Under the pieces are notes generated by a model. The model did no database searches. It was not told the origin of the DNA and saw only the letters and a program-made list of their open reading frames with translations. This document shows, in pieces, positions 1-11,161 of a stretch of DNA of 64,000 nucleotides; the stretch's first letter is position 1, and each line of letters begins with the position of its first letter. Location: NCBI RefSeq assembly GCF_001411555.2, contig NC_049907.1:4906243-4970242 (forward strand), given 5' to 3'. The translations under genes and the position numbers were made by a program. Source of the stretch: Juglans regia. Lineage: Eukaryota > Streptophyta > Magnoliopsida > Fagales > Juglandaceae.

Positions 1-1285
1 AACATAGGCCCATCACAAACTCCAACCACTATTCGTTCCCTTGCCAGCTCTGCTGCTGCCTAATTTACAAATTTCATCCTCTTCAACATCATCAAATGCA
101 AAATAACAACATAGTTAAATTACTCTTATCACCTTAACTAACCCCCAATTTAAAATGTCCCCAACCGTCGATTTGCTTAATTGAGTCCAATTGAAAGAAT
201 GGTAGCAAGGCACTTTGACAGTGTGATTCAACGGAAAAATATAAAAATTTGACCAACAGTGCTGTTTGTGTCTACTAGTGCCTAAGCAACTGAATCTCAT
301 ATCCAACCTTTAAAATGTCCAAATTACCCTCACAAAATAGAAAAACCTCGTTCCATCTCCACGGATTAGGAACCAGAAAGTGGTCCAGACATCTCTTCAA
401 GGAATAATTAGGTATTGGTTGTACACTAGTGTGGTGCTAAATGAATACTATACCATACAAGATGGATGTAATTCATAATGCTGATTGCGGAAGCAATTAA
501 TGATTAGCACCGTCAGAAACTCTATGCAGATTCACATAGGCAATTCGTCGCAATGCTTCTCGCAGACGTTCATAATTTGATAATTACCCAGAAACCAATA
601 TAAAATTTTAGACTAAAAAAACAAACAAACAAACAACAAATTTCGCAAAAAAAGAAAAAGAAAAATTGAAGTATTTTACTTTAAATAACTATTGATGTTA
701 ACTCCCTACCAATAAAAATTTGATAATAATAGCAAAAATAAGAACCGCCTGGTCTGTTTGAGAAAAAATGTCCCTGAGGTGTTCGATTAAGTGCCGCCGC
801 GAGAGATTGCACAAGAGAAGGGGGGTTGCGGGGGAAAGAAGAATAGCTAGGCCTAGAAGGAGAGAAGCGTACGGTATAGGAAGAGAAGCAGCGGGTTTTT
901 GGGGAATTAGATGGCAGGTTGCACTCGAATATGTAGGATCTTTTCAGACACACTATAGCGGACGAGAGTGGGGTTTGACCCACGAGTGTTGTCGCCGGCA
1001 TGCGACGTGGGCAATGGATTTCTTGTTAATCGAGCAACGTCGGAGGAAGGTACGTTGCTATATAGTTTTTGAAAAGGTACATATAACACAAACAAAATAG
1101 CGTAACAGCCAAAACATGAATTAATCGACGATGGTAACTATAGAGACTAGAGAGAGATTTGGGACCTTGAGAAAGAGACGGTGGCCTTCATGTAAACGGT
1201 CAAAGGTACCGCCCAGAACCAAAGCTGCATATGAATTCGCCGGAGAAATCTCAGACTTCGCCACCGGCTCCTGTGTAAACGACAT
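1..1285 (-). CDS. COAD: phosphopantetheine adenylyltransferase, 5' part (exons 1 and 2, cut by window edge)
   Basis: Eukaryotic-type PPAT transfers AMP from ATP to 4'-phosphopantetheine, giving dephospho-CoA, the penultimate step of CoA synthesis. Exon 1 is complement(1166-1285), exactly 40 codons. It contains [17 protein letters not shown], which carries the nucleotidyltransferase HxGH motif (HEGH, residues 32-35) and a G-G-T-F nucleotide loop. It ends AAG|GT. Exon 2 starts after an AG at 60-61 and runs off the window at base 1. It reads [19 protein letters not shown] in phase 0, the expected continuation in plant PPATs. The 1.1-kb intron (60-1165) shows no other gene; a GC-richer patch at 770-1030 contains only short meaningless ORFs. 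The start ATG (1283-1285) is the first in frame after an upstream TGA. Identity rests on family motifs recalled from plant proteins; no search was run. About three quarters of the protein lies outside the window. Confidence 0.88.
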
Positions 1286-1873
1286 TGCTTTAACAGCTCT
1301 GTCTTCGGCTCAGGCAGGAGGCCTAAAAAAGCTCGAAGCTGTTGTCGTTTGCGGGTCCGGCCCATGGAAACCTAACTACTTTCTAGGAATATTAATAATT
1401 TATTACATATTTTTTGAGCATTTGTTTGGTGCGACGGATATGTTAAGATTCAAAGAATCTGGACATTTTGAATCAATTTTATAATTCTTTTAGTTAATTT
1501 TTTTTTTTTAAATTTCGGTCATAAAAAATTATATTCATCATCTATAAATCACACACCACACATAATTTTTTATTTTTTTAATTTTTTCTCTTACTAAGCA
1601 TGTGGTGTAGAGATAATGTACAGAAAAAGTCAATTAATTTAACATAAATAAAATAAATAATGTGTGATGTGTAAAATGATGAATAGAAAAATTCGACTTG
1701 ATTGATACATCTTAAAAAGTTTGAGATTCTATAAATTTATTACTCAATGAAATAAATAAGTGAATTTTACCAAAAAAAAAAAAGACCTATTTAGATTAAC
1801 TATTTTAATATTAGAGCCTAGAGGTCTTAAAGCTAAGAGTAATGTTTGGTACACAAAATGATATATTAGTAAC

Positions 1874-2005
1874 GAGAAGAGAATGTGAGAGGAAAGGAGA
1901 GGAGACTTAAGATAGAACGGAGGCATCGTTGTGCCAACGAGAGAGAGAAAGAGAGACAATGAAAGAAGACAGACTAAGAGAGGAGAGAGAAGGGTGGGGG
2001 GGAAA
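1874..2005. repeat. purine-rich GAGA/GGAGA tract
   Basis: The + strand is almost continuously A/G, with repeated GAGAG, GGAGAG and AAAGAGAG words and a G-run at 1994-2003. It lies in the COAD/CLD1 spacer. GAGA-type tracts are common near plant promoters and as simple repeats; no function is shown here. Confidence 0.5.
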
Positions 2006-2920
2006 GTGGGAGGATGGTTAGGTGTACAAACCTAATCATAAAACGACACCAAACGACATCATTTTATTAAAAAAATTTATTTTTTAATATATATGTTTCT
2101 ATATATATGGGCTGGGAAGGGCATGTGGGATAAATTCTGAGTAGGCTTGGACTAGCTAGAGCCCCACCCCGACCAGGCGGATGTCGGACGGGGTGAGGTG
2201 GGGTGGCAGTGCCACCCAACCCTATACAAAAGAATCAAATAAAAAATAAATTTACAAACTGATATAATACATCAAATTGTATAATTTTTTTTACTATAAA
2301 ATAAATATAATGAATTACATCAAATAATTCTCGTTAATGATATATACATATATTTTTAATTTATCACTTCTCTAAAGCTAACTTGATATGTTTGTACCTT
2401 CCCAACTTTATATTCTAAAATTTGGAGAAACTTTAAAAAATCAAAGAACAAAAAGGGTAATGTGAATCATAACTTTTTATCATGTCATCATATACATTCA
2501 CAATAAAGATCCAATTAATAGGATCTGAGTCTAAAGATGATAGAATCATAGCCGGTAGATATTAAATAGAGGATAGAGCAAAACTTAGTAATAAAAAGAG
2601 GTCGCAATTTTTAATTTTCGCAACATTTGTATATAAAATTAAGTACTTTCATTAATTTTCCGGTTAGAAAACTAACAAGAAGACTGCCACGTGGCACTTG
2701 TCAGCCAATCAAAGACTAGCTTGAGGGTTTAAAATTAGCTCTAACAGCTGGGAATCAAAAAAATTATGGTCGAATGGTGGTGGGATGGTTTCTTACCGGT
2801 ATTTGTAATTTTCGGTATATGTGAAACTTTTGAGAAGAATTTAAAGCCTTGTTTCAGTCTATTCATTGCAGAATGTGTCATATTTTTATAGAAGTGTATA
2901 TGATAGCTGATTTTTTAGGA

Positions 2921-3140
2921 ATCGTTTGGATTTAAAAATAAGTTGAGATAGTTCGCAAATAGTAAAATAAAAATTGAATTATTTATTATATTTTATGTAG
3001 AAATTTAAAAAAGTTATTTTGAAATTTAAAAAAGTTGAATTATTTATTATATTTTGTGTAAAAATTTAAGAAAGTTATAATGATGAGATGAGATGAGATG
3101 AGGTGGGTTGAGATGAGTTACGAATATAAACAAGACCTTA
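2921..3140. repeat. MITE-like (GAGAT)n element, copy 1
   Basis: It begins ATCGTTTGGATTT, contains two near-duplicate blocks reading TTGAATTATTTATTATATTTT, then (GATGA)n, and ends ACAAGACCTTA. The same layout recurs at 8632-8850, 28848-29046 and, inverted, 40538-40920. The repeated boundaries, about 200-380 bp size and absence of coding capacity point to a non-autonomous DNA transposon family. The superfamily is not determined. Confidence 0.6.
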
Positions 3141-3988
3141 GTTAAGAGGGAGCGAAAAGTAATATTCTAGCATTTACTAGATAATAGTTAGGGACATCAT
3201 TATTTATATAAATAATTTATTGCTTATTTATTTGGCTGAAAATGATAGTTCATACGCCTTAGTGAGGGCGATTCAATAAAATTATTGCTATATATAAAAA
3301 GAAAATGCTATGCCACTGCTATAATCGAAGCAAAAAAAAAAAAAAACACAAAAATAAAAATTAATTTACTTAAAGCAAATTCCTTTAAGAAGTAAACCCA
3401 CTCTAAAATCTTGATTCATATATAGTTAAATTGTACACTTTAGCAACTAGCTAGGATCAAACGATTTTTTGCATCCCTTGTTTTTATACAAGTTCAACCT
3501 GGCTATAATTGTTTGTAAAGGTAACAACATATATTTATACTGTTAATAAAAGGATCTTAGTACATGGTTTATGAAAATCGTGACGATTCTTGAGAATTTT
3601 CAGTCAGTCTTCACAGATTTGGCTATTTTTTTAATAAAATTAAAACATATTGCTTATTTAAATTGGACAAAAAGATTAAGATAAAAGGGTTTGTTAACCA
3701 AAAATTCCTAAATCAAAATTAAAAACAATTCATATTGGATTTGAGAAAAAAAAAAAAAAAAAAGTAGAAAAAAACATAAATCAATCCCAGATTGGCTTGG
3801 ACTGGAGTCGGCCACAACGCCCAAAGGCCGAACGTCCGCCAGCCACAAAAATGGCGGGCTGAGAGCGTATCTCCACTCCAAGAATCATTAATCTCTGTAC
3901 CCTTCTCTGCTAAGTTTCAACCATCTTCCATTCATTTCCAGGGTTTACAAGAGGTTTCTCCACTATTATTATAGTCTTTAAAGCTTCA

Positions 3989-6900
3989 ATGTCTTCTACT
4001 TCCCATGCTTTATGCCCTTCCCTCAGAACACGACTGTTCAACCCCTTCCCCAACAGATTAATCGCCCCCGCCCCAATATATCAGCACCGTAAGCCCACCA
4101 CTCTCTCTGTCTCTTTTACTTCTTCAATTCACTAACTAAAAACTTGTTTGATTACCTTTCTGTATTTCAAGGAAGCAAATGTGAGCTGAACAGGAGGGAC
4201 TTCGCTTTTAAAGGAATCGTGGCTTCGGGAGTTTCGGTCATGGGCTCGTCTTTGATTACCGAACCCGTTCAAGGTATTTTTTTTTTCTTTTGTTTTTGTC
4301 ATATAGATTTGATTTGAAAATTCTGGGTGCTTAATTAGATTGGACATCTTTAAGTCGAATTTCTGTACAGGGGTTGAGAGATTGCCATTCAAGCCAGAAG
4401 GGTACAATTTTTGGACCTGGCGGGGTCACAGAATACATTATGTTGTGCAAGGAGAAGGGTCTCCGGTTGTTCTTATTCATGGGTTTGGTGCTTCTGCATT
4501 TCACTGGAGGTGTGTTCTCTGTACGCTCACATTTCCACATTTCATTGTTTCAATTGTACTGATGCTTTGAAAGGCATGTCATTGCATACATCTCTTTCGA
4601 CTCTGCTTTGGAATATACATATACATGTGTCTGTGCGTGCGCCCATGTTTGTGAGGTGGAAGATAGAGAATAATATTGCTGTAACGTGAGATCATGATGT
4701 GATTAAACCACATTTCGTTGTGAAGTTGCAATCTTTTTACGATTGGTTGGGAGTTGGAGTCATAGGTTCTCTCTTCTGTCACTTTTATGGATGATAACAA
4801 GTTTCATCGGCCCCAGATGTATGATGAAAATTCTTCCTCTTATCCATGTGTGCAGGTACAACATACCCGAGTTGGCCAAAAAGTACAAGGTTTATGCTAT
4901 AGACTTGTTAGGGTTTGGGTGGAGTGACAAAGCCATTATTGAGTATGATGCCTTGGTATGGAGGGATCAATTAGTGGACTTCTTGAAGGAGATAGTGAAG
5001 GAGCCTGCAGTTTTAGTTGGAAACAGGTAACGACCAAGAATAAGTGCAACTTCTTGCCTCTTATTTTCATTTCTATGTGATAGAAACTTCCATACCTTCA
5101 TCTTGAGGTTTGGGATCACAGTTGTTTTTTTATGACTGGTTCTATGTGAAGAACCAGTCATAAAAAATTGTCTAACCACATGAAATTTATGGCTGGTTCA
5201 ACGATTTTGCTCTTTTATTGGAAAACTTGTGACTGCCCTACTCTTATTTTATGTTGGTCTTGTAAGTTAAGCTTGCGCAATTTTGAACAAGGGAAGGGAG
5301 GATATCTACATGGTAAACAAAAAATTATGCATCCAAATCACCTCTAATCTCTATCTTGCAATTACTAAAAATAGTTTTGATCATTTTACTTAGGTAAAAC
5401 TACATTTTACATCCCCAAACTACCACTCATTTTTTAATGTGTACGATTAATTACGAGTGTGCACCCTCAACTACCAATAGGTTTAATGTGCCCCCTAAAG
5501 TACGAAAAGTTGCAATGTGCACCCTAAACTACAACTAGGTTTTAATATGCACTTTCTTGAATATAAGTAATTAATTCAGAGTTTAGAGTGCACATTAAAA
5601 CCTATTAATCATTTGCGGTATACACAACAACTTTTGTAGTTTGAAATTCACATTGAATCCTATTATTAGCTTATGGTGCACATTAAAGAATAGGTGGTAG
5701 GTGGTGGCACCAAATGTAATTTCCTCAACATAGAGAAATGATAATCGGGGCGATAGTTTGTTGGTTAGAATTAGAAATTTTCCTTTTAATAATAGGTGCC
5801 ATTGAGATTGATAAATTTTTTAAATCATGGTAATTTTTCAGCCTTGGAGGCTTTACTGCTTTGGTTGCAGCAACGGGGTTGCCTGAGCAAGTTGTCGGAG
5901 TTGCACTACTGAATTCTGCAGGACAGTTTGGAAATGCTAATAGCAAAACTGATGAGTCTGAAGAAACAGTCTTACAGAAGTTTATTGTAAAGCCACTGAA
6001 GGAAATAATCCAGCGTGTAGTTCTTGGATTCTTATTCTGGCAGTCAAAGCAACCAGCTCGCATTGAATCCGTCTTGAAGAGTGTATGTCACCTGCTCCCT
6101 AATTTAACTACTGCTTTTCATTTCAAAGCTGTGTATCTCAGCAGCTTCTGTATCATCTGTGTCACTATAAGCAGAATATCTATTGATCCGCAATTAAATT
6201 CCGACTTTATTTGCTGATTTCGGGCATGACTAGTTAAACCTATATCATTTTGATTGTATATGATTTCAAAGCATCATACATAGCTTCTTCACATCTCCTA
6301 ATTTGTTGTTGAAAATTCAGTCTGTTGTGCTTCCTGAAATTTTGATTTACAACACGGCCTTATGTTCGTAATTATTTTGTGAATTGTTGCCATTATTTGG
6401 GGACCTATTAGTCATATTTACACAACAAACCCAAAAGAGTTATGATTGAGGCACCTTTTAATCTATTATATAGCCAAAATTGGTCAATCACACACAATGT
6501 AGAACTTAGCACAAGCCCACATAATGCCTTTACATTCGAAATCCTAGACATGGGGTACCGCAATAATCTCCTTCTCATGAGTTCTTAACATTACCACATT
6601 GATTCTGGTTAGAATTGCTATGATCCAAGGACATCTTCGTCACATTGCGCAATGGTCACAATTACAGTTCCTTGTAATTGTTTATTTATCCCAAAACAAT
6701 CCATTTCCATATCCAATTTGGAACTCAACCCAGAATCCAAGCTACTGCAATATGTAGTGCGTGTGGGTATGTGACGCCCATGTCATAAGTCAATCTTGGC
6801 TATATGAGTGACTGATTATGATTGGATGGTGAGCAAATGTGATTAGCACGTCTCTGGGTTGTGACAATAGGTACTGAAACTAATGTGATTACACAATATG

Positions 6901-8323
6901 ACTTGCGATAGTATTGACATAGGTTGTTTGACAAGGACATCAAAGGCTTGACAGGGGATAGAACCTCAAGGATTTGGATTGTGATGAAGTCATCATGTGC
7001 CATGTTCCCTATCAAGGGTATGCCAAATCATTCTAGACTATGTAAGGGATTGAAGGGTGGTCCAATAATGAATTATCCTTGGGGAAATTATATAGACGTG
7101 GCTAGCACGTCTTCAAGTTATGGCATATCCCAAGTTGTATGGTGTGAGAAAGCTGTGTGAATGTACATTGATTCTCATATCTGACGTGTATTAGGTTAAT
7201 CTGGACTGTATAAGTGATTGCAGGAAGCCTAATGTGATACCCCATATGATATGATATGGATAAGGGTAGGTGCTGTATGGGATCCCACATTGCTTGGGAA
7301 GGAGAAGTTCTTGTTCTTTATAAGGTTCCAATGGGCCTCCAATTGTATCATTGACTAGTCCTTTTGGAGTATAGGCCATGTGGTTTGGGTCTTCCATTGG
7401 GGTGTTACACCTAATATATATGATTAAAATTTAAAAGCATGTGATTAGTGTGTTCCTAAGTTGTAGGATTTGTACATTATGCTGAATACATCATTTTTCT
7501 GACACAGGTGTATATAAATCCCTCCAATGTGGACGACTATCTTGTGGAATCAATATCAAGGCCAGCAGCTGACCCCAATGCTGGTGAAGTATATTACAGG
7601 TACTTGTGTAGATATGTGATTTTACCTGTTTATATTTAAGAACTTTTAAGGTATTTTCCAAGTGGTCCTAGAGAGTTGTAGTAAATAATAAATAGAAGGA
7701 AAATTATACTTTGCGCCCCATAAACTAACGTCATATATTCATTTTTTGCACCATAAAGTACCAAAACTGATAATTGGTATCCTAGCCTACCAAATTTTGG
7801 TAATTTGTATCCCCGGTTAAAGTCTCGATGTTAAGATCATAATTAGAAACTTGCCTGATGAATAAGATGATGTCCATTTTCTCTCTTTACAGTGAAAGTG
7901 AATAGTTAGGTATGTTTATAAAGCAATGCCAATGATAAGAAGACTTGCTTGGCATTCGACATGGTCTACACAAAGGTTTCCTTATTTGTTCTCCCTTGAA
8001 TTCTTTCTCTGCATTTTATTAATGCTGTCCTATTAATTTTTGTCCACAGGTTAATGACGAGGTTCATGATGAATCAAAGCAAATACACATTGGACAGTGT
8101 GTTGAGTGAACTCTCTTGCCCATTGTTGTTGGTGTGGGGTGACTTAGACCCATGGGTTGGTCCTGCCAAGGCTAACCGAATCAAGGAATTTTATACCAAA
8201 ACATCTCTTGTTAATTTACAAGCCGGGCACTGTCCACATGATGAAGTTCCTGAGCTTGTGAACAGGGCTTTATTGGATTGGTTGTCAAGTCTATCATCTG
8301 AAGCCTCCCCCCAGTCACTGTAA
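3989..8323 (+). CDS. CLD1: alpha/beta hydrolase, chlorophyll dephytylase 1-like, chloroplast
   Basis: Seven exons join to exactly 373 codons (372 aa): 3989-4088, 4172-4273, 4371-4509, 4856-5026, 5842-6082, 7508-7599 and 8050-8323, all with GT-AG borders and consistent phases. The N-terminus is rich in Ser/Arg/Pro and poor in acidic residues, like a plastid transit peptide. The mature part is a classic hydrolase fold: oxyanion loop LIHGFG in exon 3; nucleophile elbow GNSLGG with Ser171, whose codon is split across introns 4/5; catalytic Asp in WGDLDPW (Asp315); and His in GHCPHDE (His342). The whole resembles Arabidopsis At5g38520 (CLD1), which removes phytol from chlorophyll during photosystem II turnover; this assignment is from memory. 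The nearest alternative is another pheophytinase-like hydrolase. Start: first ATG of the spliced frame. Introns 4 and 5 carry transposon-like inserts. Confidence 0.92.
5126..5167. repeat. perfect 18-bp inverted repeat (hairpin) in CLD1-like intron 4
   Basis: TTTTTTATGACTGGTTCT at 5126-5143 and its exact reverse complement at 5150-5167 are separated by six bases. The transcript could form a stem-loop. A related word, ATGGCTGGTTC, follows near 5190, so this may be the core of a decayed foldback element. Confidence 0.85.
5393..5727. repeat. long-inverted-repeat MITE in CLD1-like intron 4
   Basis: The left arm (GGTAAAACTACATTTTACAT...) and the reverse complement of the right arm (GAGGAAATTACATTTGGTGC...) align over roughly 100 bases with internal repeats of 'TGCACCCTAAACTAC'-like words. 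There is no ORF. A related single arm (about 7698-7845, 'TTTGCGCCCCATAAACT') sits in intron 6 of the same gene. Confidence 0.6.
6770..7409 (+). mobile_element. probable solo LTR in CLD1-like intron 5
   Basis: The segment begins TGTGACGCCC and ends GGGTGTTACA, giving TG/CA termini and an imperfect 10-bp terminal inverted match typical of many plant LTRs. Near the right end is GGATCCCACATTGCTTGGGA followed by CTTTATAAGG, a promoter-like arrangement common in LTRs. It is about 640 bp with no coding capacity. The flanking 5-mers (GGGTA and CCTAA) do not match, so no target-site duplication is visible. Confidence 0.55.
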
Positions 8324-8500
8324 CCTCTACAAATTTCATATATAGCTTTATACTTCCAATACTGTCCCTTGAGGTTTTACTTGTAATTTGGTTGTCAAGT
8401 CTAGCTAGCCATCAGCTGAAGCCTCTCTCTAGTCACTGTAACCTCTACAAATTTCATGGCTTTATACTTCCAATGTCCCCTGAGATTTTACTTGTAGCTT
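8280..8500 (+). repeat. tandem duplication of the CLD1-like 3' end
   Basis: Bases 8280-8389 (last 41 bases of the coding end, stop and 3' UTR) are repeated at 8390-8500: GGTTGTCAAGTCTA..., AGTCACTGTAACCTCTACAA, ...TTTTACTTGTA. A third copy starts at 8501 (GGTTG) and stops at once. The second unit is diverged by several substitutions and small indels. It does not alter the annotated stop codon. Confidence 0.85.
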
Positions 8501-8631
8501 GGTTGCAAATTCATCAATCAAGCCTTGATTAACCTTGATTAAATATATATTTTTCCGTTGCGGTTGATCATGTACTGCGCGCCCTTATTAATTTGTCATC
8601 ATTCCCTCGTTAAGACAAAAGGAAAGGTTTA

Positions 8632-8850
8632 TGCCTCGTTTGTTTTCGCATATGAGATGGAATAAGATGAGATGAGATTAAAGTTAAAAGTTAAATAAAA
8701 TATTGTTATAATATATTGTTTTGATATTATTTTTGCTTTGGTATTTGAAAAAGTTGAATTGTTTATTTTATTTTGTGTGAGAATTTGAAAAAGTTGTAAT
8801 GATTAGATGAGATGAGTTGAGAAGAGTTGTAAAAATAAACGAAAATTTAG
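8632..8850. repeat. MITE-like (GAGAT)n element, copy 2
   Basis: It starts TGCCTCGTTTGTTTTCGC, has AAGATGAGATGAGATT and the block GAATTGTTTATTTTATTTTGTG, and ends AAATAAACGAAAATTTAG. It is the same family as the repeat at 2921-3140 and lies just downstream of the CLD1-like gene. Confidence 0.6.
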
Positions 8851-11060
8851 TATCATTATTTTATGGTCCCTTAACTACTGCACCTTGCCGGCCAGTATTT
8901 TTAATCAGATACAAACTACTTTTTTGTGTCTTTCCATAGCCTGATGATTGTCACTTGCATATAAAGTAGTCCAGTACTATGCTAAATAGTTGCCAAAAAG
9001 TTTCTGAAGCATTAAGAGGATGAAGAAATTTATGTATAATAAGCATGCGTACTGACACACCAAGCATATATACCATTAATATGGAGGTTCTATATAACCA
9101 AACAAATATCATGGGAGGTTCTAATTAATATAATCGTTTAGATGAGAAAGGTTCCTGCAGGCTTGAACACTAGGAGCAACATGACACCAGGAGATCATGA
9201 TCTTTTCATGTTATAAGAGGAGGGAAGACACGAGGATCGAGATGGTATAACTCATTCCCAAAAGGATTAATATTCGATCCTCATCTAAATTTAAGAAATC
9301 TAATTTTGTATATCCTCCAAGCAAAAAGCTGGACTTGATCAAGAAGAGGTGGTGATCTAGATATATCCTTCTTCACATTAGTTAGCATTACACTAGGTAC
9401 TGCATTGGGCATGATGCACCAGATCTTATTAATTCCAATCAACTAATTTTGTTGGGTATTAATTAATTTCCCTGATCGCAATCCAAATGATGATTTTTTG
9501 CAAGAAAATTTTATACACCATACTACCATCTCACTTTCATCCCATTAAATAAGATGTGACACATTTATCACCATTAAATGATTATTTTTATTTTTATTTT
9601 TTTTTTAAGAAGAAGACGATACCCCAATTTTATTGATAGTCCTTACTTATGACGGATGAAAACCGTGGTTACAACTATAGATACCTAGAGAGTACAAACA
9701 TTCAAAAAATTCCAAAACCAGGTATCAAAAATTCTAAGATTCCCAACCAAAATACAATATACCCAAAAGGAAAATGCTTAACAAAAAATATATAAAGCCA
9801 ATCTAAGAACCTGCAAGAAAAAAAGAACAAAGAATCTACATGCATATAAAGAAAATAAAATAGATAAAGTAAATGCATCTTACCAAGAAACACCTTACGA
9901 GATCCGTAAATAAGGAAGACCGATTTTATATGCTTCTTTATCATCTAATAGTGATCGATGAATGTGCCACATACTACTTAGTATGATTAAAATAGAATGA
10001 GAGTGTAGTGTATAGTAGTACTTATGACCTATAAAGTTTCCCATGCATGCAATTCTAATAGAGAAAGTGCCACCATTAAGCCACGTTCCTGCATGCATGC
10101 ATCATGCAGTGTCTCTCTTAAAAGAAATAAGCTTGAAATTTCATAAATGCTGAAGTAGTACTGATCATCATAAGTACTATGTCATTTCCAATCTAACCGA
10201 TCAACAACATACGACCCATAAAATAAGGATCCGTGGCCAAACTAGCAAGAAAATTCATTATGACCGGCTGGTCCTGTTAATTATCACGAGGGGAAATATT
10301 ATAGTTGTCAATCATCGATCCCACCAGTAAAAAGCTTCCCTAGCTACCATCTTCTTCTTCTTTTTTTAAATGTACGTGTACATATGCAATGATGCAAGAT
10401 GATTTACTTGTACGTTTGCAATGATGCAAGATGATTTACAAGTTGTAATGTTTTGTGTAATATTCATGTGGCTTAATCATTTAAGCCCAAATATTTAATT
10501 AATTAATTTGTGTCTTATTCAACATGAGAAGTTTGTATATCTATGTGTGTGTGTGTGTACGTTGATATGCAAAGAACCATTTGTATAGAAAAATTGGTAC
10601 TTCTATCATGTTTATTAGTTTATGATATCCTATTAGTGCTTGTTTGCATGGAATGATGATGTTGTTTCCGCTATCTGAAACAAAAGAAATTGTAAATGGT
10701 TGCTACAATATAGCAAGTCAAATTGCCTAAAAAAATTGATTGCGACTCAAATAATTAAAAATAAAAGGGTTTGTTGAAAAGATTTGTCATGTTACAATTT
10801 AAAATCTCAACCAGTTGGACAAACATTGTCCAATACAAATTAAAATACCTAAAGTTAGTGGGGTTTGAATTCAAACCTTGGAAAACATCCATGCATCAAG
10901 GATCTTGGGCTTGGACAAGAGAGATTTCCACGTTCCTTTATGGCAACTCATGTCTAGATCGATTAACATAGGAAACCAAAACAATAAAAGTGGCTAGAAA
11001 GCCAAACAAAGCCGATTTAAAACTCGAAATACTTTATTCGTTCGGTCCATGTTTAGTTAA
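8851..11060. other. intergenic spacer upstream of the first reductase gene
   Basis: No gene was recognised. Contents are AT-rich sequence, an inverted-repeat element split by a LINE tail (9511-10020), a GT microsatellite (about 10544-10558) and the upstream part of the reductase promoter. The words TTTATGATATCC and GCTTGTTTGCATGGAATGATGATG (10620-10663) have a near copy at 14199-14236, suggesting the tandem duplication unit reached this far upstream. Confidence 0.55.
9511..10020. mobile_element. inverted-repeat MITE interrupted by an antisense LINE 3' end
   Basis: The left arm (9511-9583, with ATACACCATACTACCATCTC and ATGTGACACATTTATCACC) pairs imperfectly with the right arm (about 9940-10020). 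The insert between them starts with a T-rich run (9584-9603). Read on the minus strand it ends CAATAAAATTGGGGTATCGT plus poly-A, closely matching the 3' end of the LINE at 38790-38887 (CAATAAAATTTGGGGTACCG). So a 5'-truncated LINE, minus strand, lies inside a MITE. The 5' limit of the LINE piece is uncertain. Confidence 0.55.
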
Positions 11061-11061
11061 G

Positions 11062-11069
11062 TATTTAAT
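11062..11069 (+). promoter_or_regulatory. TATA-like box of reductase gene 1
   Basis: TATTTAAT lies about 95 bases before the ATG in the block AGTATTTAATGAACTCTGGTTT. The same block, as TATTTAAG or TATTTAAA followed by AACTCTGGTTT, lies before the copies at 21873, 29631 and 31842. Conservation across the array supports a core promoter role. Confidence 0.6.
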
Positions 11070-11161
11070 GAACTCTGGTTTGCTTCATTTGAAACTGTGA
11101 ACTCCACCCAAGATAGTCACTGCTTCTGTCCCTTCATTTCATTTGAAGTACTACTCAGCAA

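Larger units (their letters stand above)
1286..3988. other. intergenic region between divergent COAD and CLD1-like genes
   Basis: No coding sequence was recognised. The spacer should hold both promoters, because the two genes are transcribed away from each other. Visible content: AT-rich stretches with A/T runs; a purine-rich GAGA tract at about 1874-2005; a short GC-rich segment at about 2105-2230; a MITE-like repeat at 2921-3140; and a poly-A run near 3748-3763. The last 200 bases, rich in GCC and CCA, look like the 5' UTR of the downstream hydrolase. Confidence 0.6.

Noticed and set aside
768..1100. 110-codon + strand frame near the left end
   Set aside because: It falls in the intron of the minus-strand COAD gene and shows no known domain; it is Arg-rich from local GC composition.
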